From positions 1 through 33,441 of the forward strand of contig JANQJU010000068.1 in the NCBI GenBank assembly GCA_028281495.1: a stretch of 33,441 nucleotides of DNA, read 5' to 3'. Within the stretch, counting starts at the first letter, position 1. Each line of letters begins with the position of its first letter. Both the position numbers and the translations under genes were made by a program. This document shows positions 9,101 to 17,312 of the stretch, in pieces. The stretch is from SAR324 cluster bacterium (GTDB taxonomy: Bacteria; SAR324; NAC60-12). The notes below the pieces were generated by a model. The model had not been told where the DNA came from and ran no database searches. It worked only from the letters and a program-made list of their open reading frames with translations.

Positions 9101-9742
9101 ATGAATTACATCATTCGAGGGGAAGGTTCTCTTCAGCATTGTTTCTTGCTCCAGATTTCGCGTTTGCATTTCAAGGATTTTCAGCGCCTTTGGCAAGAAG
9201 CCCAGACGAGCCTAGCACCCAATCGCGAAATTCTGAGCCTGATCGGTTGGTATGAAAATGTGTTATTGGGGCTGATTCAACAGGGGAAGGGTTTGATTTA
9301 TCATGGAGTGCAAGGAGCGTTTCAGGAAGTCGAGGTCTATGACCAGGTGACCTATCAAGAGACGTGGGAGTTGCCACCGGATTTGCCCATCGTGACCCAA
9401 CCTCTATCACAGCCGAAATCGCTAGAGGCGGGATTATACTTGGTATGGAATGAAACTTTTCCAGGGGAAGTCAGTATCGAATTGTCCTTGTCCACCCATG
9501 TTTTCGACTGGAAGCAACTGGAACTCCAACAGGAAATTTTGGACTTCCAGTATGCTTCTTTACGACGCCAAGCAACCTTGAATCGGGGAATTCGTTATGC
9601 CGGAAAACCCTACGAAGTTTCGTTTCGTTTGGACGACTTGGGCATGGAGGAAATCCAAATGGATGTGAGTATTGTCAAAGTGTCTCCCACCTCCACACCG
9701 GTTATCGAAACCTTGTTTGGTAGCGAAGAAAACCTAGAATGA
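9101..9742 (+). CDS. Conserved-looking hypothetical protein, 213 aa
   Basis: I do not recognise this protein. It is soluble with no signal peptide or membrane helix, and is rich in aromatic and acidic residues and beta-strand-like alternation. A frame extends upstream to 9026, but that part overlaps the 20-bp tandem duplication, so the ATG at 9101 (MNYIIRGEGS) is preferred; no strong ribosome site precedes it. The central part (LIGWYENVLLGLIQQGKGLIY) looks helical. It converges with the EVE-domain gene, with 9 bp between the stops. Codon use matches its neighbours, supporting a real gene. Confidence 0.7.
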   Translation: MNYIIRGEGSLQHCFLLQISRLHFKDFQRLWQEAQTSLAPNREILSLIGWYENVLLGLIQQGKGLIYHGVQGAFQEVEVYDQVTYQETWELPPDLPIVTQPLSQPKSLEAGLYLVWNETFPGEVSIELSLSTHVFDWKQLELQQEILDFQYASLRRQATLNRGIRYAGKPYEVSFRLDDLGMEEIQMDVSIVKVSPTSTPVIETLFGSEENLE

Positions 9743-9756
9743 AGCACGATTCTAGG
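9733..9756. terminator. Inverted repeat across two convergent stop codons
   Basis: CCTAGAAT (9733-9740) is the perfect complement of ATTCTAGG (9749-9756), with an 8-nt loop. It spans the stops of the two convergent genes, so it may act as a bidirectional termination or pausing hairpin. There is no T tract, so support is modest. Confidence 0.35.
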
Positions 9757-10222
9757 CTTCCTGAGAAGCAGCATAATTGAGAATGATCTCAAACTCACCC
9801 TCTGTGACAGGTTGCACAGAAAGTCGGGATCCTTTTTGCAGCAGTACCATCTTTTCTAAACCGGCAATCTTGCGTAATTCGGGCAATGGAATCGGTCTCA
9901 CAAATTCTTGTTCGAATTGAACATCCACCATGTACCATCTGGGGTTGTCTTTATCGGTTTTTGGATCAAAGTGATGGTCGTTGGGATCCCAAGCCGTATG
10001 ATCAGGATAGCTTTCTTTCACCACTTTGGCGGTGCCCACCACCGATGGGTTGGTACGACTGTGATAAAACAACACCCGGTCTCCTAACTTCATTTCGTCG
10101 CGCATGTAGTTGCGTGCTTGGTAATTGCGCACGCCATCCCAAGGCTCGATTTGATTGGGGCGGTTTTTGAGATCTTCAATCGAAAAATCATTGGGTTCCG
10201 ATTTCATTAACCAATACTTCAT
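9752..10222 (-). CDS. EVE domain-containing protein
   Basis: The 156-aa product is a single EVE domain: it begins MKYWLMKSEPNDFSIEDL, then WDGVRNYQARNYMRDEMKLGDRVLFYHS and GTAKVVKESYPD, all typical of the thymocyte-nuclear-protein-1 family. EVE belongs to the PUA-like superfamily, which binds modified nucleobases in DNA or RNA; many bacterial copies are single-domain genes of unsettled role. The start is well supported by an AGAGGAG site 7-8 nt before the ATG. No restriction or modification gene is adjacent, so a defence role cannot be inferred from context. Confidence 0.92.
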   Translation of the reverse strand: MKYWLMKSEPNDFSIEDLKNRPNQIEPWDGVRNYQARNYMRDEMKLGDRVLFYHSRTNPSVVGTAKVVKESYPDHTAWDPNDHHFDPKTDKDNPRWYMVDVQFEQEFVRPIPLPELRKIAGLEKMVLLQKGSRLSVQPVTEGEFEIILNYAASQEA

Positions 10223-10281
10223 GACCAGCTCCTCTATGATAAGGTTGAAAGATAAATCAGACGTTACAGGATACAGTTATT

Positions 10282-10316
10282 AGATTCAGGAGTAGAGATT
10301 CAGGAGTAGAGATTCA
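10282..10316. repeat. 14-bp short tandem repeat
   Basis: AGATTCAGGAGTAG is repeated at 10282-10295 and 10296-10309, with a partial third copy (AGATTCA) to 10316. It lies in the 269-bp gap between the EVE gene start and the end of the ABC ATPase gene. I see nothing else in that gap apart from A/T-rich sequence. Confidence 0.8.
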
Positions 10317-10491
10317 AGGTACCGGCAAATCAGGGGTGCTTCCGAATCGAGTCAAAGTACTCTACTTGGAAAGAAAGCAAAACAACATTATGATCCAGAT
10401 CCATGCAGTTGCCTGATATTATTATAAAAAATAGCGGTTTCTTTGAAATTAAAGGAGCTGAAAAAGGATCTCATCAAAACCGCCAAACCTT

Positions 10492-11571
10492 TCAAGACGT
10501 CGTGACGGTTTTTTCGTCTTTGTCAAACAGATGGACTTGATTGGGATCGAAATAGATGCCTAGTGTTTGGCCAACTTTCACATCGACATCGCCTTGAAGT
10601 CGGATGATGAGTGAGGTCGCAGCATCCACATCCAGGTACACGAACGTGTCGCTTCCTAAATGCTCACCGACCCCCACGGTGCCGACCAACGTAGCCTCGT
10701 TTTCAGGAACAATCGTGATGTGTTCGGGACGAATTCCCACGAAATGGACCGGATTGTTATTTTTGAGTTTCCGGGACGTCCGAACCTTCCGCCCCAATGG
10801 CAAGGGCGCTTCGGGTGCGGTTCCCGGTTCTGGGCAAGGAATGACATTCATTTTGGGCGACCCAATGAACTGGGCCACAAACCGATTATTGGGATTGCGA
10901 TAGAGTTCTAAAGGAGGCCCCACTTGTTCAATACGTCCCCCTGAAAACACAACAATGCGATCAGCCAGAGTCATGGCTTCGACTTGGTCGTGGGTCACAT
11001 AGATCATCGTCGCCTGGAGTTGGTTGTGCAAGCGGGCGATCTCCACCCGCATTTGGATCCGTAAGGCTGCGTCCAAATTCGATAATGGCTCGTCAAACAG
11101 AAAGGATTTGGGTTCTCTCACCAAACACCGTCCAATCGCAACACGCTGACGTTGTCCTCCGGATAAATCCTTAGGACGACGATCTAACAAAGCTTCCAGT
11201 TTAAGAACCTCCGCTGCTTGATCCACAGCGGCATAACGTTTGGGTTTGTCCACTCCAGCTGCTTTGAGGGGGAACGCCATGTTATCGCGTACGGTTTTGT
11301 GGGGGTACAGAGCATAAGACTGGAACACCATCGCCAGCCCACGCTCAGTGGCATTTTTGGCAGTCATATCTTCGCCATCAATCAGGACTTGTCCTGACGT
11401 AATCTCTTCCAAGCCTGCAATCAGCCGTAACATCGTGGATTTGCCACATCCAGAAGGACCGACAAATACCATGAATTCTTTATCTTTAATGGTGAGGTCA
11501 ATGCCTTTGATGACTTCAACATTTTCAAAGCTTTTTTGGATATTTTTGAGTTCAATCGTCGCCATAGCCAT
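10492..11571 (-). CDS. Sugar ABC transporter ATP-binding protein, MalK/UgpC type
   Basis: This 359-aa ATPase has Walker A GPSGCGKST, the Q loop (VFQSYALYPHKTVRDN), signature LSGGQRQRVAIGR, Walker B FLFDEPLSNLD and the switch VTHDQVEAMTLAD. A C-terminal TOBE/OB region (about 240-359) is typical of MalK/UgpC ATPases that energise CUT1 sugar importers at the inner membrane. It is the last gene of the five-gene operon, 58 bp after the second permease. The frame opens MAMAT; the second ATG (11565) is equally possible and no clear ribosome site is visible. UgpC-type ATPases are often shared between several transporters. Confidence 0.93.
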   Translation of the reverse strand: MAMATIELKNIQKSFENVEVIKGIDLTIKDKEFMVFVGPSGCGKSTMLRLIAGLEEITSGQVLIDGEDMTAKNATERGLAMVFQSYALYPHKTVRDNMAFPLKAAGVDKPKRYAAVDQAAEVLKLEALLDRRPKDLSGGQRQRVAIGRCLVREPKSFLFDEPLSNLDAALRIQMRVEIARLHNQLQATMIYVTHDQVEAMTLADRIVVFSGGRIEQVGPPLELYRNPNNRFVAQFIGSPKMNVIPCPEPGTAPEAPLPLGRKVRTSRKLKNNNPVHFVGIRPEHITIVPENEATLVGTVGVGEHLGSDTFVYLDVDAATSLIIRLQGDVDVKVGQTLGIYFDPNQVHLFDKDEKTVTTS

Positions 11572-11629
11572 TTGAAATTGAAAGGTTGTAAAAAATCGTT
11601 TCAGGATCGTTGTTTTGAGTTTTGAGCCT

Positions 11630-12859
11630 CTACCCTTTCACTCCACCTGCAGTGAGGCCTTGCACCAACAAGCGCTCGGCCCACAGAAACAAAACGAGGA
11701 CCGGGATGGTGGCGATCATCGCACCTGCCATCAGATGTTGTCGGGGCACTTCGGAGGAATTGAGAGAGACCACTCCACGGGATAAGGTGAAAAAATTCGG
11801 ATCGTCTAAGAACATGAAAGCAAACAGGAATTCATTCCATGCGATCATGAACACGTAGATCCCCACCGAAGCCAAGGCGGGTAGACTCAACGGCAAGGTG
11901 ATTTGGAGGATGATGGACATCCGAGGGAGTCCGTCCATTTGCCCCGCTTCTTCCAAATCTTTGGGAATGCCTGCGAAATAGCCTCGTAGCATATACAACG
12001 CCACCGGAAGCGTGGTTGCCGGATACACAATCAACAACCCGACCAACGAGTCACGCAGTCCCAGTTTGGAAAAGACGGTATACAACGGAATCACCAAAAC
12101 GATGGCGGGCACCATATAGATCAACAGGATCGACCTCGATAAAAACCGTTGTCCTGGAAAATTCAATCGAGCCACAGCATAAGCTCCAGGGATGGCCAAG
12201 GTTAAGGTCACGATCACCGTTCCAGTAGAAACCAGGGTGGAATTGAGCAGATACGTCCCGAAATTGAATTGGCTGAATAGCTCGTGATACGAAAAGAAAA
12301 TCTGTCCAAGCCCCTTTGAGAAATCAGGAGACAGATCCAAGGGGTTGAGCAACAACATCTGCTGGCTTTTCATGGAAGTCATCACCAAGATGTAAAATGG
12401 GATGATGATGATGGCTCCGAAAAACACGAATCCCAGCACCCGCAACATCCGAATGAGAGAATCTTCAATCAGATACCGGTTGGCTTGTTGAGGATTCAAG
12501 GGTTCACAGCCGTAAGCCAGTGACGTCACAACGCCAAAAGCAAACAAGGCTAACATCATACCTTGCCACAGGGAGGACTCTGACAGAGGCAAAGCAAAAG
12601 GCTGCAAACCCGATAGTAAAGACGCAAACACAATAGCCACTCCAAAAGAAACAAATTGGAATGCTTTGTTTTTATTATAAGTCATCAAGGCGGCGACTAG
12701 CATCCCCGTCAGCCCAAAAGCTAGGGTGGCGGGACGTGCCGGTAATCCCGATGTGAGAGACAACACCACACCGCTTGTAAAACCGGCGATGCATCCTCCC
12801 AAAAAACCATAAATCAGCGAAACAGAATAAACTCGAAGCATAGGTGATGATTGGTTCAC
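11630..12859 (-). CDS. Sugar ABC transporter permease, MalG type, with extra N-terminal membrane block
   Basis: The C-terminal 280 residues are a standard CUT1 permease: a first helix FVFFGAIIIIPFYILVMTSM, the EAA loop EEAGQMDGLPRMSIILQITLPLSLPA and the final helices. At 409 aa it is about 120 residues longer than typical MalG proteins. The N-terminal 120 residues contain about four hydrophobic segments (LIYGFLGGCIAGFTSGVV, LAFGLTGMLVAALM, FVSFGVAIVFASLL, GMMLALFAFGVVTSLA) that are not part of the usual fold. The start is a GTG overlapping the upstream stop (GTGA) with a GAGGAGG site inside the upstream gene, so the two permeases are translationally coupled. Confidence 0.92.
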   Translation of the reverse strand: MNQSSPMLRVYSVSLIYGFLGGCIAGFTSGVVLSLTSGLPARPATLAFGLTGMLVAALMTYNKNKAFQFVSFGVAIVFASLLSGLQPFALPLSESSLWQGMMLALFAFGVVTSLAYGCEPLNPQQANRYLIEDSLIRMLRVLGFVFFGAIIIIPFYILVMTSMKSQQMLLLNPLDLSPDFSKGLGQIFFSYHELFSQFNFGTYLLNSTLVSTGTVIVTLTLAIPGAYAVARLNFPGQRFLSRSILLIYMVPAIVLVIPLYTVFSKLGLRDSLVGLLIVYPATTLPVALYMLRGYFAGIPKDLEEAGQMDGLPRMSIILQITLPLSLPALASVGIYVFMIAWNEFLFAFMFLDDPNFFTLSRGVVSLNSSEVPRQHLMAGAMIATIPVLVLFLWAERLLVQGLTAGGVKG

Positions 12860-14223
12860 ATTCCCTCCTCTTCATCAAGGGTGCGGAAGTAGATTAGGGA
12901 AAACCCTAGTAAGATGAAAAAGATGATCACCGCCACGGCCGAACCGGCTCCAAGATCGGAGAGGGCAAACCCTTGTTCGTAAACATCAACGGTGAGAGTG
13001 CGAGTTCCGGAAGCCCCTCCGGTCAGCAGGAAGATGTCGTCGAATTTGTTGAACGTCCAAATGAACCGCAACAGGAACAGCACCGAAATGATGCCCCATA
13101 GGTGTGGCATCGAGAGTTCCCAAAACTTTTGCAGAGGCGAGGCTCCGTCCATTTCAGCGGCTTCATAGATATCGGAGGGAATGGATTGGGCACGAGCAAG
13201 GATGAACAAAAATGCCAAGGGAAAGTAGCGCCAAATCTCAAACACGATCACCGTCGTCAAGGCGACCGGGAAGCTCAGGGTCATGCCGAATAGATCAAAC
13301 TGCGTGGCACGAACTCCAAAGAAGTTTAACGACTCTCCCATCAAGTTCATTTGTTTGAGCATGGCATTCAATGCCCCCGAAAACGGATCGAGCAAGACCA
13401 GCCAAGTGAAGGCCATTGCAATCACCGGAGCCACATAAGGGAACAACAGGAGTCCCCGAAAGATGCCACGCCCCCGAAACTCGTGTCGCATCAACTGGGC
13501 CGCCAATAACCCCAATAACAAAGCCCCTGCGGTTCCAAAAAAGGTATAGGAGAATGTCACTACCAAAACAGACCAGAACTGCTCCGCGGTGAAGACTTTC
13601 ACGAAGTTATCGAAGGTCAGATGGAAATTTAAGAGGATGTTGTCCGCTTTCCCTACGATAGTCGGTGAACTGTCTCTGGGACTCACGGGATTGGAAGCAT
13701 AGGCCGAGTCGGCTTGGGCGTTCATGCGGATGCGTTCTCGTGCTCCCGGATCCCAGTCGCCCAAGCGGCAGGTGAGTTGTAGCCCTTCTAGCGCACATCG
13801 AGAATCCAGGTTTTGGATCGTCAATCCAGCGGGCAAAGTATCCACGAGGACTACATCCTGAATGGGCATTTTTTGAGAAGAATTTCTCAAGCGATACTCA
13901 ATGCGAAAGGTATCCCCCGCTGCTTGAATTTTGCCGCGGGTTCGTTCTTGAACAACCGGAGTGGCAGGTCGTAAATCAGCCAGCGTGATGGGTTTCAGGC
14001 TGATCCAAAAAGCCGCTCCTAGCGGAAATAATACGATGGCAAACACGATAAATACCGTGGGCAGCAAAAGCATATAAGCAAACCGGGCTTCCCGTTTTGC
14101 CATCGGTCCATATTGTTTCTGTGCCAAACCCGCCTCCTCTTCGTTTGGGTGTTGTGGGGAATCAGGATCGTGGTTGCATTTGGGTGCCCCTCCTTCGTTC
14201 TGCCTCTTGAGGAGGGAATTCAC
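12856..14223 (-). CDS. Sugar ABC transporter permease, MalF type, with periplasmic DUF11-like insert
   Basis: This 455-aa inner-membrane permease has a charged cytoplasmic tail, a first helix (about 49-74), a long loop to about 200, then the remaining helices with the EAA loop EAAEMDGASPLQKFWELSMPHLWG that docks on the ATPase. The loop after helix 1 (about 105-170) reads like a DUF11-type beta-sandwich: YRLRNSS, VVLVDTLPAGLTIQN, two cysteines (SRCALEG, LTCRLGDW) and a DPG turn. E. coli MalF has an unrelated folded loop between helices 3 and 4 that contacts MalE. This insert may likewise contact the binding protein. The start is GTG; an internal ATG at residue 41 (14103) is possible. Confidence 0.92.
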   Translation of the reverse strand: MNSLLKRQNEGGAPKCNHDPDSPQHPNEEEAGLAQKQYGPMAKREARFAYMLLLPTVFIVFAIVLFPLGAAFWISLKPITLADLRPATPVVQERTRGKIQAAGDTFRIEYRLRNSSQKMPIQDVVLVDTLPAGLTIQNLDSRCALEGLQLTCRLGDWDPGARERIRMNAQADSAYASNPVSPRDSSPTIVGKADNILLNFHLTFDNFVKVFTAEQFWSVLVVTFSYTFFGTAGALLLGLLAAQLMRHEFRGRGIFRGLLLFPYVAPVIAMAFTWLVLLDPFSGALNAMLKQMNLMGESLNFFGVRATQFDLFGMTLSFPVALTTVIVFEIWRYFPLAFLFILARAQSIPSDIYEAAEMDGASPLQKFWELSMPHLWGIISVLFLLRFIWTFNKFDDIFLLTGGASGTRTLTVDVYEQGFALSDLGAGSAVAVIIFFILLGFSLIYFRTLDEEEGM

Positions 14224-14262
14224 GGACCTGATTGGACTGAGAACAAAATGACTGAGATACAG

Positions 14263-14294
14263 TGACTAAGATAAAAAATGACTAAGATAAAAAA
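14263..14294. repeat. 16-bp tandem repeat between operon genes
   Basis: TGACTAAGATAAAAAA occurs twice in tandem, with a degenerate third copy just before it (TGACTGAGATACAG, 14249-14262). It fills most of the 96-bp gap between the GH63 and permease genes. The A-rich copies may affect mRNA processing or translation of the permease. Confidence 0.75.
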
Positions 14295-14319
14295 TAAATA
14301 ATTAATAACTTTAATATAG

Positions 14320-15603
14320 TTAAGAAAACCAAGCCAACCACATGGCAGCCGTCCAGGTGAAATTCTTGCCTCCACAGGGTGCTCCATCCACAGGAGAGAA
14401 GTGTTCAGGAAATCCTCCATTGCGGATCAATTGCCCCGTGTCGTTACGGATTCGTTGAGCGAGTTCTGAATAGCCCTGTTCTTCCAAGCCGCGGACCGCC
14501 ATATAATTAATGATCGCCCACACCGGCCCACGCCAGTAACGCACCGGCTCAAACGCGGGATGATCCGGATCAAACCCGGGCAATCCATATTGAACCTTGG
14601 ACAAAATACGTTCCAAATGTGCAATGAGGGTAGCGCCTTTGTCGGTTGTTTCGTTGCTGTGTAAGCCAGCATAGAAGGCTAAGAAAGCGGCACATGTGAT
14701 CCCATCAAACCATTCGCCAGTCTTCAAATCTAGGGTGGTGTAGGCTTGAATTTCGGGATTCCACAATTTGGAAACACCTTGCTCTGTGCGGGTCAACCAC
14801 TGTTGAATTTCGGCTTCGGCTTCGGTTTCCCCCAGGGTAGCCGCCAAGAATTGTAGATCTCGGTCTGCCCGATGGAGGATGAATGTGATGCCAGGGTCGG
14901 CGATTCGAAACGGACCTTGGCTGACCAGGATGTTCTGATCCCACTCGTTTTCACGTCCATATTTTACGATGGTCAAATAACGGTCGTAGTCAAACTTCTT
15001 GGGGCGTGCATCGACGTCAACATGGTTCAAATCCCTCCGCTGGTAAGTGCCCACGCCGCTGACATCGATATTAGCAAAAGGCTTGTCCCAATCGGGAGCA
15101 TTGTCGCGGGCTTCCCACGGATGAGTGATGGTGATGAATCCTTGTTGGTCGGGATCGCGTTCCCGATGAAACCAGCGATGCCAAGCCAAGCATTTCGAAA
15201 ACAGCGCCCGCATGCGAGCTTCTCCCACGTTATGATCGGTTTCGTACAACCAACGGATAGCACTGGTGGCAACCGGAGGTTGGGTGTATCCCGATGTCGG
15301 TGGGTCCTGTTGCACCCCATACACGCTAGGACCTGGAAAATAATTCGGGTCATCAGCACGAAAAACAATATGGGGCACCATGCCATTGGGCCATTGGGCT
15401 TCAAACAGCGTTTCGATTTCTTTCCAAGCGCGATCCAAATCGAAAGTGGCAAATCCAAGGGAAACAAAAGCAGAGTCCCAATTCCATTGATAGGGATAGA
15501 GTCGGTCCGTGGGTATGGTGTAACCACCTCGGTCGTTCTGCCGAAGAATGGCTTGGGCCTGCTGGGTAATAACGTTGTCGGATTGGGGGGTTTGTGTAGT
15601 CAT
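14320..15603 (-). CDS. GH63 family glycosidase, mannosylglycerate/glucosylglycerate hydrolase type
   Basis: The protein (427 aa) is a single (alpha/alpha)6-barrel glycosidase. Recognised GH63 signatures are YQWNWDSAFVSLGFATFD near the start, SGYTQPPV, HPWEARDNAPDWD and, near the end, GGFPEHFSP plus CGGKNFTWTAA. By analogy with characterised enzymes, Asp167 (in EARDNAP) and Glu400 (in FPEHF) are the likely catalytic acid pair. Known relatives hydrolyse mannosylglycerate or glucosylglycerate to hexose and glycerate. No signal peptide is present, so it acts on imported substrate in the cytoplasm. I chose the ATG at 15603 (MTTQTPQ) because the longer frame overlaps the upstream gene. It begins 19 bp after the binding-protein gene. 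Confidence 0.87.
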   Translation of the reverse strand: MTTQTPQSDNVITQQAQAILRQNDRGGYTIPTDRLYPYQWNWDSAFVSLGFATFDLDRAWKEIETLFEAQWPNGMVPHIVFRADDPNYFPGPSVYGVQQDPPTSGYTQPPVATSAIRWLYETDHNVGEARMRALFSKCLAWHRWFHRERDPDQQGFITITHPWEARDNAPDWDKPFANIDVSGVGTYQRRDLNHVDVDARPKKFDYDRYLTIVKYGRENEWDQNILVSQGPFRIADPGITFILHRADRDLQFLAATLGETEAEAEIQQWLTRTEQGVSKLWNPEIQAYTTLDLKTGEWFDGITCAAFLAFYAGLHSNETTDKGATLIAHLERILSKVQYGLPGFDPDHPAFEPVRYWRGPVWAIINYMAVRGLEEQGYSELAQRIRNDTGQLIRNGGFPEHFSPVDGAPCGGKNFTWTAAMWLAWFS

Positions 15604-15622
15604 GGGTCTCGTTTTTAGATTG

Positions 15623-16960
15623 TTATTTAATCTTCTCCAACTCAGCAAAGAGGGAATCGATAGCAGCGTCCAAAGAAATCTCATCGTCGATGTACTGACG
15701 CGTGATGCGGTTGAACACCAAGCTGCTGATGATTTTAGATGCGCGTTTCAGCCGATTTTCCGCAACCCCCCAGCGTTGACCTCGTGACAAACCAGCAACC
15801 ACCGTGTCGATCACTTCAGGAGGGTAGATGTCTAACAACGCGGCTTTGCGATCCACACCCACCTTTTGCTGCGACCAGACCTTGTTGAATTTGTCAGGGC
15901 TGTCGGCAGTCCCATTGCGAGCAGGAAATTTCCCTTCGGCAGCGATGGACAAGATGTGTTCGTAACCTTCGTCTAGAGCGAACTTCACAAACTGAATGGC
16001 ATCATCGGTCTCAGCATCATTGGTGATTCCGAAGTAACGAATGTCGGCATAACCAGCCCCTGTCGGGTTGCTTGGACCGGAAAGTTTCGTCACAAAACCC
16101 GTCTTTTGAGCCAGTTCTAGTGATTGAGGATCGTCGTTGATGGTGGGAGGGGCGGAGTCTCGAAGACCGGCGAGTTCATCCAAAATGAAGGGAGACCAAA
16201 CGATCATCGCGGTTTTCCCTGCAAAATACAGTTCGCGAGATTGCTTCCAGTACAACTCACCTGGAGGACTGGCCTTGGCTGCCGCTTTGTAGAATTCCAA
16301 CACTTCGCCAATCTTTTTGCGATCTTTGTTGATGGAACCATCCGCGTTCACGACGGAATAGCCATTCGCTAGAAAGAAATGCTCCAGCAACTGCATCATG
16401 TAGGTTTCATCAATCTTGGTGCCATTCACAAAACCATACATTTCTGGAGGATTGTGCAATTTCTGAATGGCTTTTGTGATGTTGGCAAAGGTGGTAGGTG
16501 GATCCAATTTTTGTTGCTCAAACAAGTCACGTCGGTACACCAAAAGCTGGGTCCAGCCATCGACAGGAACCGTGGCATACTCTTCACCGGTTTTTGTCAT
16601 GTTGAGCGGGCTTTGAGCGAACGTGGAAGCTCCCAAATCATTAATCACTTCGGTTGCCGCTTCAGGATCTAAAATACCCGCTTCGACCCACGGCAAAATG
16701 TATTGCACCGAATGGTAAATGATGTCCGGAAGGTCATTGGCTGCAAACGCTGCCGTGACCCGTTTCCCCATATCCTTTTCAGTGACAGGAATGATCTGAA
16801 CGGAAATCCCTGTTTTTTTCTCAAACGCCGCAGCCATCGCTTCTTGCTTGGCAATACGATCGGGTTGTTCTTCAGGAGTCCAAAACTTTAAAGTTTGCGC
16901 TGCTAAATAAGTGTTAGAAAAGACCACGAGGGTCCAGAGTACGAATAATTTTTTTATCAT
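15623..16960 (-). CDS. Sugar ABC transporter periplasmic substrate-binding protein
   Basis: The start at 16960 is fixed by AGGAGG 6 nt upstream and a clean Sec signal peptide (MIKKLFVLWTLVVFSNTYLAAQ, cleavage likely after LAA or AAQ). The mature protein (about 424 aa) is a family-1 extracellular solute-binding protein: LKFWTPEEQPDRIAKQEAMAAAFEKKTGI, then VPVDGWTQLLVYRRDLFE and AGKTAMIVWSPFI. It binds an oligosaccharide or glycoside in the periplasm and delivers it to the two permeases. No lipobox cysteine is present. It is the first gene of the operon and its leader carries a LacI-type palindrome 84 bp upstream, so the cluster is probably repressed by the divergent LacI protein. Confidence 0.92.
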   Translation of the reverse strand: MIKKLFVLWTLVVFSNTYLAAQTLKFWTPEEQPDRIAKQEAMAAAFEKKTGISVQIIPVTEKDMGKRVTAAFAANDLPDIIYHSVQYILPWVEAGILDPEAATEVINDLGASTFAQSPLNMTKTGEEYATVPVDGWTQLLVYRRDLFEQQKLDPPTTFANITKAIQKLHNPPEMYGFVNGTKIDETYMMQLLEHFFLANGYSVVNADGSINKDRKKIGEVLEFYKAAAKASPPGELYWKQSRELYFAGKTAMIVWSPFILDELAGLRDSAPPTINDDPQSLELAQKTGFVTKLSGPSNPTGAGYADIRYFGITNDAETDDAIQFVKFALDEGYEHILSIAAEGKFPARNGTADSPDKFNKVWSQQKVGVDRKAALLDIYPPEVIDTVVAGLSRGQRWGVAENRLKRASKIISSLVFNRITRQYIDDEISLDAAIDSLFAELEKIK

Positions 16961-17043
16961 GGTGCCTCCTTGTTTCATTTGACCGATTTCTACCTCTTTT
17001 GATGCAGATAGATCGAATGACAACCAATTGTCATCCGTTTTAA

Positions 17044-17057
17044 CCAAATCGATTTGG
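17044..17057. promoter_or_regulatory. Candidate LacI-family operator O1 (perfect palindrome)
   Basis: CCAAATCGATTTGG is a perfect 14-bp palindrome with the central CG typical of LacI/PurR-family operators. It lies 84 bp upstream of the binding-protein ATG, inside the divergent intergenic region. A sister site occurs at 17174-17187. Confidence 0.75.
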
Positions 17058-17173
17058 AAACCAAAAACCTGGATGAGTTTCTGTAAAATTTCTATATTAA
17101 TTCAATTATTACAGTTTATTAATAAGCATTAAATGCCCCACACCCTGAAATTTGAAGTATTCATTTTAGTTTT

Positions 17174-17187
17174 TCCAAATCGGTTTG
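17174..17187. promoter_or_regulatory. Candidate LacI-family operator O2
   Basis: CCAAATCGGTTTGG differs from O1 at one base and keeps the central CG. Its centre is 130 bp from that of O1 and it lies 126 bp before the lacI-type ATG. Two sites flanking the divergent promoters suggest repression of the operon, autoregulation, or DNA looping. Confidence 0.72.
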
Positions 17188-17312
17188 GTTTTTTCTGAAA
17201 TTAGATTGCTTATGTCAAGATTTATTTTTGAAAGGTCTGTTTTTAAGTTGAATTTTTTTTTTCGCGATGTGATGAAAGACTTGCTTCAAACAACCCTAAC
17301 TCAACACACGAT

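Noticed and set aside
10434..10485. GCGGTTT/AAACCGC pair after the ABC ATPase gene as a terminator
   Set aside because: The arms are about 40 nt apart with no T tract at the right place, so a functional intrinsic terminator is not supported.
14872..15618. 248-codon plus-strand open frame
   Set aside because: It lies entirely antisense to the GH63 gene, whose protein has clear family motifs; the antisense product resembles nothing.
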